Source of the DNA: CAIVVT01 sp052145115
GTDB lineage: Bacteria > Acidobacteriota > Terriglobia > Bryobacterales > Bryobacteraceae
Reading direction: 5' to 3'
Assembly: GCA_052145115.1 (NCBI GenBank)
Contig: JBKQPG010000035.1
Coordinates: 36,257 to 100,256, forward strand
Length of the DNA stretch: 64,000 bases
The notes beneath the pieces are model-generated. The model did not search any database and was not told the DNA's origin. It saw only the letters and a list, made by a program, of their open reading frames with translations. How positions within the stretch are numbered: position 1 is the first letter of the stretch; the number at the start of each line of letters is the position of its first letter. This document shows, in pieces, positions 17,867 through 24,920 of this stretch. The position numbers and the translations under genes are program-made.

Positions 17867-18888
17867 CTCTTGCCTCCAGGGTTCGATTCCGCGTACTTGC
17901 GGTACATTTCGGCCAGGCGTTCGGCCGGGAGAACGCCATCGTAAAGGACGACGCGGTAACGGAAGGTGATCGACTGGCCTTCGGGGATGGTCCAGCTTCC
18001 GTCCTGGGTCTTATCTCGCGTGAAGGCGCGGCGGCCGAAGGGATTGGCGGCGAACAGGCCGTAGGCGCGGGCGTGCCAGGTGGTGGGATGGCGGAAGCTC
18101 GATGGGGCGTCGAAGACGGCGATGCCGACCTGCTGGCCGGAAACGCTGCCGGAATAGGCGACCCAATCGGCGCTCTGGCCCCAGATGGCGGGCTCGCCGC
18201 GGGCGCCGTTCGAGTTGATCATGTGGTCGTTGGGCGCGCTGAGTTCCTTACGCAGGCGGATCCCAAAGGTGCCCTCCTTGGTGTCGCCCAGCACCAGGGG
18301 ACCGGCGCTGGCGCGCAGGACAAATTCGCAGTCGATGATGCGCGCCTGCGCATCGCCGGAGAATGCATAGCTCTGGGTCTCCTCGCCGATCACGCGCTGG
18401 TTCGGACCATCCAGGCGGAAGCGGGCGCTCAACCGGTTGGTGAAGGGCTCGATAGCGACGTTTTGCACCACCATGTGGCCGAAGGCCTGGCGCGCGTGGT
18501 CGTCGTAGTACCTGGCGAACGCCTGCTCGCCCCAGAAATCCAGGCCGTCGATATTGCCGTGGCCGAAGTACAGCGGGCGCTGGTGCGGCTCGAAGGAGGA
18601 TTCCTTGGGGTTCGCCTTGCCGATGTCGTTGCCGACGGGGAAGTCGCGCGTGAGGATCACGCCCGAGGGCGTGCGCAGCGGCATCAGGTAGGGCTTGGCG
18701 ACGGTAGTGGAGAAGTAATAGGTGGTGAAAAGCTCTCCGCCGATGAACACTTCGACCTGGTCCTGGCCGCGCTTGAGTTCGACGTTGGCCCCGGGCAGGG
18801 CAGTCGCCAGCAGAACAGCCAATGCGGCGAGTGGGGCAAGCCGGGCAGTGCCGGCCGCGCGCTGCTTAACGAATTGGGGCGTCCGCAC
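17863..18888 (-). CDS. secreted PmoA-family (PF14100-like) protein
   Basis: A protein of about 341 residues with an N-terminal signal peptide (about 30 residues, ending LPGA). The body matches the family annotated 'methane oxygenase PmoA', a misnomer for a beta-sandwich protein often beside sugar dehydrogenases. Typical stretches are VEVFIGGELFTTYYF, KPYLMPLRTPSG, TRDFP, DHPHQRPLYFGHGNIDG-like (here FEPHQRPLYFGHGN) and FGIRLRKEL. GTG at 18888 is chosen because GGAGG lies 4 nt upstream and a TAGAAT box lies about 28 nt upstream. The ATG at 18918 overlaps that box and would add ten residues. The role is unproven, but linkage to the Gfo/Idh/MocA gene (4-nt overlap) and DUF4832 suggests handling of a sugar derivative. 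Confidence 0.8.
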   Translation of the reverse strand: MRTPQFVKQRAAGTARLAPLAALAVLLATALPGANVELKRGQDQVEVFIGGELFTTYYFSTTVAKPYLMPLRTPSGVILTRDFPVGNDIGKANPKESSFEPHQRPLYFGHGNIDGLDFWGEQAFARYYDDHARQAFGHMVVQNVAIEPFTNRLSARFRLDGPNQRVIGEETQSYAFSGDAQARIIDCEFVLRASAGPLVLGDTKEGTFGIRLRKELSAPNDHMINSNGARGEPAIWGQSADWVAYSGSVSGQQVGIAVFDAPSSFRHPTTWHARAYGLFAANPFGRRAFTRDKTQDGSWTIPEGQSITFRYRVVLYDGVLPAERLAEMYRKYAESNPGGKR

Positions 18889-18916
18889 GATTCCTCCAAT
18901 CAATCGAATCGCAACC

Positions 18917-18922
18917 ATTCTA
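18917..18922 (-). promoter_or_regulatory. putative -10 box of the PmoA-Gfo-DUF4832 operon
   Basis: On the minus strand TAGAAT occupies 18922 to 18917. Transcription would start near 18910, giving a leader of about 22 nt with GGAGG before the GTG at 18888. This makes the ATG at 18918 unusable and supports the GTG start. Confidence 0.45.
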
Positions 18923-19080
18923 CTGCCCTTGGAAGGACGGGTCTAAGGACGTGCGCCGTGTCACAAATCGACCCGCCGCGCGCGCACGATTTGTCGGCGC
19001 AAGAGTTCCCGAATTGGCCGTCAGCCGGGAAGGGCGGGCACTCCTACCTGATGGGGACAACCCGTCAACTTGAACCGGTG

Positions 19081-19086
19081 TAGACT
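19081..19086 (+). promoter_or_regulatory. putative -10 box of hicBA (leaderless spacing)
   Basis: TAGACT is followed by exactly 6 nt and then the ATG of hicB at 19093, so the expected transcription start coincides with the start codon. No Shine-Dalgarno lies upstream of this ATG. The same spacing recurs at several genes in the window. Confidence 0.5.
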
Positions 19087-19092
19087 CGGATC

Positions 19093-19320
19093 ATGAAGCC
19101 GGCGCACCGCTTGACTGCGATCATCGAGCGCGAGGACGACGGCTTCGTGGCATTGTGCCCTGAGCTCGATGTTGCCAGCCAGGGCGCGTCGATTGAAGAA
19201 GCGCGAGTCAATCTGATCGAGGCGCTAACGCTCTTCTTCGAAACGGCCGCCCCTTCCGAAGTCGCCCGCCGCCTTCACGACGAGGTTTTTGTCACTCAGG
19301 TCGAGGTGCCGGTTGGGTAA
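19093..19320 (+). CDS. hicB: HicB-like antitoxin (minimal form)
   Basis: A 75-residue protein with the HicB partial RNase H fold: RLTAIIEREDDGFVALCPELDVASQGASIEEARVNLIEAL. The E-DDGF, CPELD and EEA-x-xNL positions are the family consensus. It ends soon after this domain and lacks the C-terminal helix-turn-helix or ribbon-helix-helix found in autoregulatory HicB proteins. It should neutralise the HicA encoded directly downstream, with which it overlaps by 8 nt. The order antitoxin-then-toxin is common for this subtype. Confidence 0.82.
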   Translation: MKPAHRLTAIIEREDDGFVALCPELDVASQGASIEEARVNLIEALTLFFETAAPSEVARRLHDEVFVTQVEVPVG

Positions 19321-19540
19321 GCTCCGGGCTCTTTCGGGCTCGGAGGTTTGCCGGATTCTCGAACAACACGGATTCGCCGCAGTCCGGCTACAAGGCAGCC
19401 ACCGAATCATGCAAAAGCGCTCCGAGGGAACGACAATCACCGTTCCTGCTCCTCTCCACGATCCGCTCCGGCGTGGAACCCTGCGGTGCATCATTCGGCA
19501 GTCGGAACTCCCCAAGTCGTTGTTTGAATCCGACAACTAG
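19313..19540 (+). CDS. hicA: HicA-like toxin (mRNA interferase)
   Basis: A 75-residue double-stranded-RNA-binding-fold protein. Visible HicA motifs are LSGSEVCRILEQHGF, the catalytic-His segment LQGSHRIM, ITVPAPLHDPLRRGTLRCIIRQSEL. The family cleaves mRNA to arrest translation and is blocked by HicB. The TTG at 19313 (GAGGTG 4-5 nt upstream) overlaps the hicB stop and gives normal HicA length. The longer frame from TTG 19289 lies wholly inside hicB and is unlikely. The pair is isolated, with no phage genes beside it. Confidence 0.82.
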   Translation: MGKLRALSGSEVCRILEQHGFAAVRLQGSHRIMQKRSEGTTITVPAPLHDPLRRGTLRCIIRQSELPKSLFESDN

Positions 19541-20023
19541 CCGAGCCTCCCGCCTCAATCCCTTGATCTTGAGGTTCTATCGAATCGCCATGGCTCTGGA
19601 GCCGGGGACTGCCTGCACCAGTTCCCCAGGAACTGCCTGACATTTCCCTTGTGGACACGCTCAGGCCGTCCCCACCAACCCGCCCCGCCTCGACCCCTCA
19701 CCCCAGCCCTGCAAACCCGCCAATTCGACATTTCGACACGACACCACCCCCCCCTGTCGAATTGTCATACTTACTCACCCGGGCTCACGACCCAATCGAA
19801 ACCGTCTTCTTCCATGTATCAATCTGATTCAACGGTTCTTATATATCATTTCTCGCCTTTCGGCCCGACCTTTCCCGGATCACCCTGCCGTCACACGCCG
19901 TATGACGAAATGCGACACTTTGCGACATAAGTGTCGCGCTTGGCTTTGATCCTCCAATTTCCCGCGAATGCCCCTCCCACGCTCCGCCAATCGCACTCCC
20001 GCCGCCCGCGCCGCCGCGCGGCG
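19541..20023. other. 483-bp intergenic region with repeats
   Basis: No gene is supported. It contains an imperfect inverted repeat around 19602-19626 (GGGGACTG / CAGTTCCCC) with a repeated ACTGCCTG, and a pyrimidine-rich, AT-richer stretch near 19730-19860. The 9-bp perfect hairpin at 19912-19937 is listed separately. The 93-codon + strand frame here has low-complexity Pro/Thr/Ser composition and is not credible. The region separates hicA from the convergent xerC. Confidence 0.5.
19912..19937. repeat. perfect 9-bp inverted repeat, possible terminator or REP-like element
   Basis: GCGACACTT and AAGTGTCGC flank an 8-nt loop that itself repeats TGCGACA. On the minus strand it lies about 90 bp past the xerC stop and is followed by ATTTCGTC, a weak T-rich tail. 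It could therefore end the trmFO-xerC transcript, or be a dispersed palindromic element. Confidence 0.45.
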
Positions 20024-20944
20024 TCATTTCGCCCTTGGATGCGCCTTGTCGTAGACCTGCATCAGGTCCAGCAGCGAGAGCTGCGTGTAACGCTGCGTCG
20101 TCGACAGGCTGGCGTGGCCCAGCAGTTCCTGGATGGCGCGCAGGTCGGCGCCGGCGCGCAGCAGGTGGGTGGCGTAGGCGTGGCGCAGGCTGTGCGGGTG
20201 CAGCGAGGAATCGCCCAGCAGGGCGATGGCGTACATCTTCAGAATCCCGCTGGCGCCGCGCTCGGTCAGGCGGCGGCCGCGGTGGTTGAGGAAGACGGCC
20301 TGCTCCGGGCGCTCGCCGGACTGCACCGGGCGGACCTCCATCCAGGCGCGCAGCGCCGCCAGGCTCTGGGCCGGGATGGGCACCTGGCGCTCCTTCTTGC
20401 GCTTGCCGCGCACCCGCACCCAGCCTTCGCGCAAGTCGATGTCGCCGGCGTTCATCCCGACCAGCTCGCTGATGCGCACGCCGCAGCCGTAGAGCATCTC
20501 CATCAACGCGCGGTCGCGCTCCGGCATGGGGCGCTCGAGTTTGCCCGCTTCCGCGCCGTCGAGCAGAGCCACGGTCTGTTCCTCGGTAGGCACGTCGGGC
20601 AGATGACGGGGGATCTTGGGGGTCTGGACCAGCGCGGCGGGGTTCACCGCGATCAGGCCCTCGCGCAGACAGTGTTCGAGAAAGCCGCGCAAGGCCGAGA
20701 GTTTGCGGCGGATGGAGACGCGCTCCAGGTCGGCGGCGTACAGCGAGGCCATCCACTCGCGGATCAGCAGCACGTCGATTTCGGCTGGCGGCGGCGGCGT
20801 GCCGGCGCGAGCCAGGTAGTCATGGAATTGCCCGAGGTCGGATTCGTAGTTGCGCAGCGTGTGGACGGAGGCGTTCTGGCGGCGCAACTGGTCGAGGTAT
20901 TCGCCCATGCGGCGCGCGAGTTCGTCGTCAGCCGGCAGTGGCAT
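20024..20944 (-). CDS. xerC: tyrosine recombinase XerC-like
   Basis: A 306-residue site-specific recombinase that resolves chromosome dimers. The N-terminal SAM-like core-binding domain (about 10-95; SVHTLRNYESDLGQFHDYL) is followed by the catalytic domain. The active-site residues are visible: Arg in GCGVRISELV, Lys in GKRKKERQVP, His/Arg in HPHSLRHAYATHLL, His in LLGHASLSTTQRY and the Tyr nucleophile in TQRYTQL. ATG at 20944 has GGAGG just upstream; the longer frame to 20992 runs through trmFO. It overlaps the trmFO 3' end by 17 bp. Length and linkage to trmFO favour chromosomal XerC over a mobile-element integrase. Confidence 0.88.
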   Translation of the reverse strand: MPLPADDELARRMGEYLDQLRRQNASVHTLRNYESDLGQFHDYLARAGTPPPPAEIDVLLIREWMASLYAADLERVSIRRKLSALRGFLEHCLREGLIAVNPAALVQTPKIPRHLPDVPTEEQTVALLDGAEAGKLERPMPERDRALMEMLYGCGVRISELVGMNAGDIDLREGWVRVRGKRKKERQVPIPAQSLAALRAWMEVRPVQSGERPEQAVFLNHRGRRLTERGASGILKMYAIALLGDSSLHPHSLRHAYATHLLRAGADLRAIQELLGHASLSTTQRYTQLSLLDLMQVYDKAHPRAK

Positions 20945-22310
20945 GGGCCTCCGCGGCTTCTCGCATGTATTCGTCCATGGCGGCCAGCGCACGCCGGCAG
21001 ATTTCGGCGTGGCGACCCGGGCGGTCGTGGCGCAGGCGGCGCTTCCACTCCTCCTCCAGCCCCGGCAGCAGGTCGAAGGCGATATTGGCGGGCTGGTAAT
21101 GGGTGGGGTCGGCGTGGGTGAGATAGTGCGTGAGTGACCCCAGGGCGGTGGCGCGCGGGAGCGGGCGCAAGGGCTCGCCGAGAGCCAACGCGGCCGCGAA
21201 ACGGCCGGCCAGCAAGCCCGTCGCGATTGACTCCACGTAGCCCTCGACGCCCGAGATCTGGCCAGCGAAGAAGATGCGCGGGTCGGAGGTGAGCTGCAGG
21301 GCCGGCGTCAGCAAACGGGGCGCATTGATGTAAGTGTTGCGGTGCATCTGGCCGTAGCGCAGGAATTCGGCGTTTTCGAGACCGGGAATCATCCGCAAGA
21401 CGCGCTTCTGCGCGGGGAAAGTCATGTGGTTCTGGAAGCCGACCAGGTTGTAGCTATCGGCGCGCTGCGTCTCCTGGCGGAGCTGCACAATGGCGTGGGC
21501 GCGGCGGCCTGCGGCGGGATCGACCAGGCCGACCGGCTTCATGGGACCGAAGCGCAGCGTATCGCGGCCGCGCCGGGCGAGCTCCTCGATGGGCAGGCAG
21601 GCCTCGAAAAACGGGACCTGGCCGTGGTGGATTTCCGCATCGTCCTCGATGTGCGGCGGGGCGCTCTCGGCGGCCAGAATGGCGTCGACGAAAACGGCGT
21701 ATTGATCGCGCGTGAAGGGGCAATTCAGGTAGTCGTCGCCTCCGTCGATCGATTTGCCGTAGCGCGAGGCGGCAAAGACGCGCGAGCGGTCGATGGTCGC
21801 GGCGTCGACGATCGGGCTGATGGAGTCGTAGAAGTACAGCCGCTCGCTGCCGGTGCGGCGGCCAATATCGGCGGCGAGCGCGCCGGAGGTCAGCGGGCCG
21901 GTGGCGATGATGACAATCCCATCGGCGGGAATCTCGACGACCTCCTGACGGCGGATTTCGACGCCCGGCGCGCGTTCGAGCGCCGCCGTGATGGCCTCCG
22001 AGAAGAGGGCCCGGTCCACGGTGAGGGCATGGCCCCCTGGAACGCGGGCGGCCTCAGCCGCCCGCAGAGCCAAAGACCCGAGGCGGCGCAATTCGTGCTT
22101 CAGAAGCCAGGAGGCGGTGTTGGGACTGTCGCTTTTCAACGAGTTGGAACAGACCAACTCGGCGAAGCCGGCGCCGCGGTGGGCCTGGGTCTGGCGCGCC
22201 GGGCGCATCTCGTGGAGCACGCAGCCGAGGCCCGCGCGGCTGAGCTGCCAGGCGGCCTCGCTGCCAGCCAGACCAGCCCCGAGCACGTGGATTTTGGCGT
22301 CGGCGGGCAA
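20928..22310 (-). CDS. trmFO: methylenetetrahydrofolate-tRNA (uracil-5-)-methyltransferase
   Basis: A 460-residue FAD/folate enzyme forming ribothymidine at position 54 of tRNA. The N-terminal dinucleotide fold has GAGLAGSEAAWQLSRAG, then HEMRP. The catalytic cysteine region is LVCSNSLKSDS (Cys54), and a second conserved Cys lies in FFEACLPIEELA. GPMKPVGL and the C-terminal FAGQISGVEGYVES are family signatures. The start is a TTG at 22310. On the minus strand TACAAT lies 9 nt upstream with GGAAG between, so the leader would be very short. A trmFO-xerC order is common in bacteria using this folate-dependent enzyme. Confidence 0.93.
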   Translation of the reverse strand: MPADAKIHVLGAGLAGSEAAWQLSRAGLGCVLHEMRPARQTQAHRGAGFAELVCSNSLKSDSPNTASWLLKHELRRLGSLALRAAEAARVPGGHALTVDRALFSEAITAALERAPGVEIRRQEVVEIPADGIVIIATGPLTSGALAADIGRRTGSERLYFYDSISPIVDAATIDRSRVFAASRYGKSIDGGDDYLNCPFTRDQYAVFVDAILAAESAPPHIEDDAEIHHGQVPFFEACLPIEELARRGRDTLRFGPMKPVGLVDPAAGRRAHAIVQLRQETQRADSYNLVGFQNHMTFPAQKRVLRMIPGLENAEFLRYGQMHRNTYINAPRLLTPALQLTSDPRIFFAGQISGVEGYVESIATGLLAGRFAAALALGEPLRPLPRATALGSLTHYLTHADPTHYQPANIAFDLLPGLEEEWKRRLRHDRPGRHAEICRRALAAMDEYMREAAEAHATAG

Positions 22311-22319
22311 TGCACTTCC

Positions 22320-22325
22320 ATTGTA
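22320..22325 (-). promoter_or_regulatory. putative -10 box of trmFO-xerC
   Basis: TACAAT on the minus strand (22325 to 22320) followed by 9 nt and the TTG start codon of trmFO. The predicted transcript would carry a leader of only a few nucleotides. Confidence 0.4.
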
Positions 22326-22606
22326 GATGGACCGGAAAACAGGCGCGGATCCGCCGCGAAAACACCCTGCGCGAGCCGAAAAATGCGGCTTCTTACGGTG
22401 TTTCCCATCGTTTTCGGGGGTGTTTTTCGTCTCCGCAGCCCGCTTGCGGCGCTGGAACGGAGGCCCTTAACCCCATTCAGGAGGATTCCCTAGCGGCAAT
22501 TGGCGCGGCGGCGGGGGGTGGGGCGGCAACTGGGGGAAACGTGGTATCGTCTCCGTATTGTGGGTTGACCACGGGACCGATTGATAACACCAGACTGGAG
22601 AAGATC

Positions 22607-22828
22607 ATGCGCGCATTAAGACTGATGATTCCGGCGGCCATTCTGATGGCCGGCCTGTTCGTGGGGAGCAATCTTTCCTTCGCCAAGCCGGAGTATCAGA
22701 AGGCGAACAAGGGCACGACATGCAAGACGTGCCACGTCACGGCGGGCAAGAAGGACCTGAACGACGTAGGTAAGTGCTTCGCCGAGCACAAGCATGTGCT
22801 GGAAGGCTGCCAGGCTAAGAAGAGCTAG
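22607..22828 (+). CDS. small secreted monoheme c-type cytochrome-like protein
   Basis: A 73-residue protein. A signal peptide of about 26 residues (ending SFAKP) is followed by a ~47-residue mature domain holding a single CxxCH heme-attachment motif, CKTCH, near residue 40. A second Cys pair (GKC, EGC) flanks a helix with H-K-H residues, which could provide the distal ligand. It would be matured by the c-type heme system in the periplasm and act as a small electron carrier. ATG at 22607 has GGAG 8-9 nt upstream; the frame upstream to 22310 is the trmFO antisense region. It stands alone. Small CxxCH proteins of this size have no well-defined role. Confidence 0.75.
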   Translation: MRALRLMIPAAILMAGLFVGSNLSFAKPEYQKANKGTTCKTCHVTAGKKDLNDVGKCFAEHKHVLEGCQAKKS

Positions 22829-23204
22829 GGCGGCGACCTTACATTCGCTAACCGGCGGCCGGATTCCCTGGTCAAACCGGGCACAGGGGGCTCTGTCCAC
22901 CCGGCAGAGAAAGACGGCGTGTGGATGGAGGGGGTCGCGCCTGGGGCAGGGGACAGCGGTCCGGGGGGTCCTGCTGGTCGCGCCGCAATCGAGCGCACCG
23001 CAGCCGGGCGTGTCTTCGCCGGCCGCAACCGGCGGGCGTGGGATGCGTCTAAAATCCTGACCGCGTGGGCCGGCTGAAGAATTCAGGCGGCGCGGAGGAT
23101 CCCCATGCGACCTATTGGCGTCTACACAAGTGCGGACCCGGGCCCACAGGATTGCGCCGCTGGCGTGGGCCGCGCGGCGGGAGCGGAATAGGAGATTCTG
23201 GCAC
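22829..23204. other. 376-bp intergenic region, no supported gene
   Basis: GC-rich with no convincing coding signal. A TAAAAT hexamer at 23049-23054 is followed 10 nt later by a GTG-initiated 83-codon frame. That frame runs into the downstream gene out of phase and has no family features. The hexamer may instead be the -10 box for the downstream carboxypeptidase-regulatory-like gene. Confidence 0.4.
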
Positions 23205-24911
23205 GTGCGCAGCGCGATGCGGCGGTTGGTCCAGACACTCGCGAGTGTGGCGATTGTGCTCAGCGCCGTGCGCGCGCAGAGCGTGGGGCCAGGCTCGATT
23301 GCCGGGAGAGTGGTAGACGCCACGACGGGCGCGCCGCTGCACCGGGCGCGGGTTGAAATCCATCCCGACGGACACAACGACATCCGGGGGATGGCGCCGA
23401 CGGACGGCGACGGACGATTCACGCTACGCTCGCTGCCGGCGGGCCAGTACCGCATTCAAGTCTCGCGGCGTGGCTATGCGACGATGGCCTACGGCGCCAG
23501 CCGGCCGAACGGCCAGGGACGCGTGCTGGTGCTGGGCGCGGGCGAGCAGGTCACGGACGTGACCATCCGGTTGCCGCGGCTGGGCGTGATCTCAGGAACC
23601 GTGACGGGCGTGGACGGCGAACCGCTGGCGCAGGCGCAGGTGCAGGCGCTGCGGCGGCAGTTCGCGCGCGGCAAGCTGGGCTGGACGCCGTGGCGCTTCG
23701 CGCAGACCGACGACCAGGGCCGGTTCCGGCTGTTCGGCCTTACGCCGGGACCGTATCTGATCGCAGCCAACAAGCCCTCCGAATCGATTCCGACCTTGAC
23801 TCCGACCCTGAATACCGGAGATCCGGCGGCCCCGCAGGACAATCGTCTGGCGTATGCCACCACCTACGCCCCGGGCACGCAGCGGCGCGACGAAGCACGG
23901 GTCATCGAATTGCAGCCGGGACAAACGCTCGAGGACGTGGAAATCCCGATGCAGGCCGTCCGGCCGGTCAAGCTGAGCGTGCAGGCACAATTGCCGGTGC
24001 AGATTCCCGCGCGGGATCAGGGCGAGGGTTCGCCCGAAGGGACGCCTCCGCCGCCGATCCGGAAGCGGGATCAGCCCATCGTCAACCTCCGTTTGCGGGA
24101 TGCGCCGGGCAGTTCCGGCGGGGGGACCAACTGGGGGGGCGGGTTTGAAGCCGGGAGAACGTTCGAATACCAGAACCTGCAGCCAGGCCAGTATGAGCTG
24201 AGCGGGGAGGTGACCATCGACGGCCGATTGTACGTGGCGCGGCAGGGGGTCGACCTGAGCGGGGGCGATCTCGAGGTGACGCTCGACTTCACGCCGGCCA
24301 TCGCACTGCGCGGCAGCCTGAGGCTGGAGGGGGCGGGCGCGGCCGCAGGCCGCCAGGTGCATTTGTATTCCGGCGACGGCATGAATCTGCCGGGCGCGAA
24401 CGCGGAGGTGCAGCCGGACGGTTCGTTCGTCCTCGCGGACGTGCGCCCGGGAGTGTGGGATATTGGCGTGGACCCGCTGCCCAAGGACGGGTATTTGAAA
24501 TCGATGAAGCTGGGCGACGAGGATGTCCTACACAAAGATATGCTGATCACGGCCGAGACCACGGCGCGGCTGGAGATCGTGTTGAGCGCGGCCGGCGCGG
24601 AGCTGAAGGGGCAGGTGGAGGGCGCGGGAGCGACGACGGTGCTGCTGGCTCCGCAGGGGGAGAACGCGGCCGTGCTGGCTTTCTATGCGGTAACAGGAGT
24701 GGACAACAAGGGGGAGTTCCACTTCCGGGGACGTACGCCGGGCATCTACAAGGTGTATGCCTTCGACGAAATGGATCAGGGCGCATGGATGGACCCGAAC
24801 TTCCTGACCCCGTTCGCGGAGCAGGCGACCGACGTGGAACTGCGGGAAGGACCGAACCCGGACGTGAGCGTGCATGTGATCCATAACGCTGCAGCGGGCG
24901 CGGGGGAGTGA
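23205..24911 (+). CDS. secreted carboxypeptidase regulatory-like (Cna-B/transthyretin-fold) protein, first of tandem pair
   Basis: A protein of about 568 residues with a signal peptide (about 25 residues, ending AVRA-QS). Several transthyretin-like beta-sandwich domains follow: SIAGRVVDATTGAPLHRARVEI with DGRFTLRSLPAGQYRI (about 30-100), and VISGTVTGVDGEPLAQAQVQA with DDQGRFRLFGLTPGPYLI (about 125-185). Further copies lie in FEYQNLQPGQYELSG, DGSFVLADVRPGVWDIGV and KGEFHFRGRTPGIYKVYAFDE. There is no peptidase domain and no TonB-receptor barrel. GTG at 23205 with AGGAG ten nt upstream is preferred; ATG 23217 is the alternative. It is nine bp upstream of a paralogue of similar size, so they form one transcript. 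Role unknown; such proteins are typical of acidobacterial surfaces. Confidence 0.75.
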   Translation: MRSAMRRLVQTLASVAIVLSAVRAQSVGPGSIAGRVVDATTGAPLHRARVEIHPDGHNDIRGMAPTDGDGRFTLRSLPAGQYRIQVSRRGYATMAYGASRPNGQGRVLVLGAGEQVTDVTIRLPRLGVISGTVTGVDGEPLAQAQVQALRRQFARGKLGWTPWRFAQTDDQGRFRLFGLTPGPYLIAANKPSESIPTLTPTLNTGDPAAPQDNRLAYATTYAPGTQRRDEARVIELQPGQTLEDVEIPMQAVRPVKLSVQAQLPVQIPARDQGEGSPEGTPPPPIRKRDQPIVNLRLRDAPGSSGGGTNWGGGFEAGRTFEYQNLQPGQYELSGEVTIDGRLYVARQGVDLSGGDLEVTLDFTPAIALRGSLRLEGAGAAAGRQVHLYSGDGMNLPGANAEVQPDGSFVLADVRPGVWDIGVDPLPKDGYLKSMKLGDEDVLHKDMLITAETTARLEIVLSAAGAELKGQVEGAGATTVLLAPQGENAAVLAFYAVTGVDNKGEFHFRGRTPGIYKVYAFDEMDQGAWMDPNFLTPFAEQATDVELREGPNPDVSVHVIHNAAAGAGE

Positions 24912-24920
24912 GGTGCGCGG

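Noticed and set aside
19649..19930. 93-codon plus-strand frame in the hicA-xerC gap
   Set aside because: Pro/Ser/Thr low complexity, no start signal, and it crosses the hairpin repeat.
23065..23316. GTG-initiated 83-codon frame preceded by TAAAAT at 10 nt
   Set aside because: It overlaps the start of the carboxypeptidase-regulatory-like gene out of frame, has Arg/Gly/Trp-rich composition and no family resemblance.
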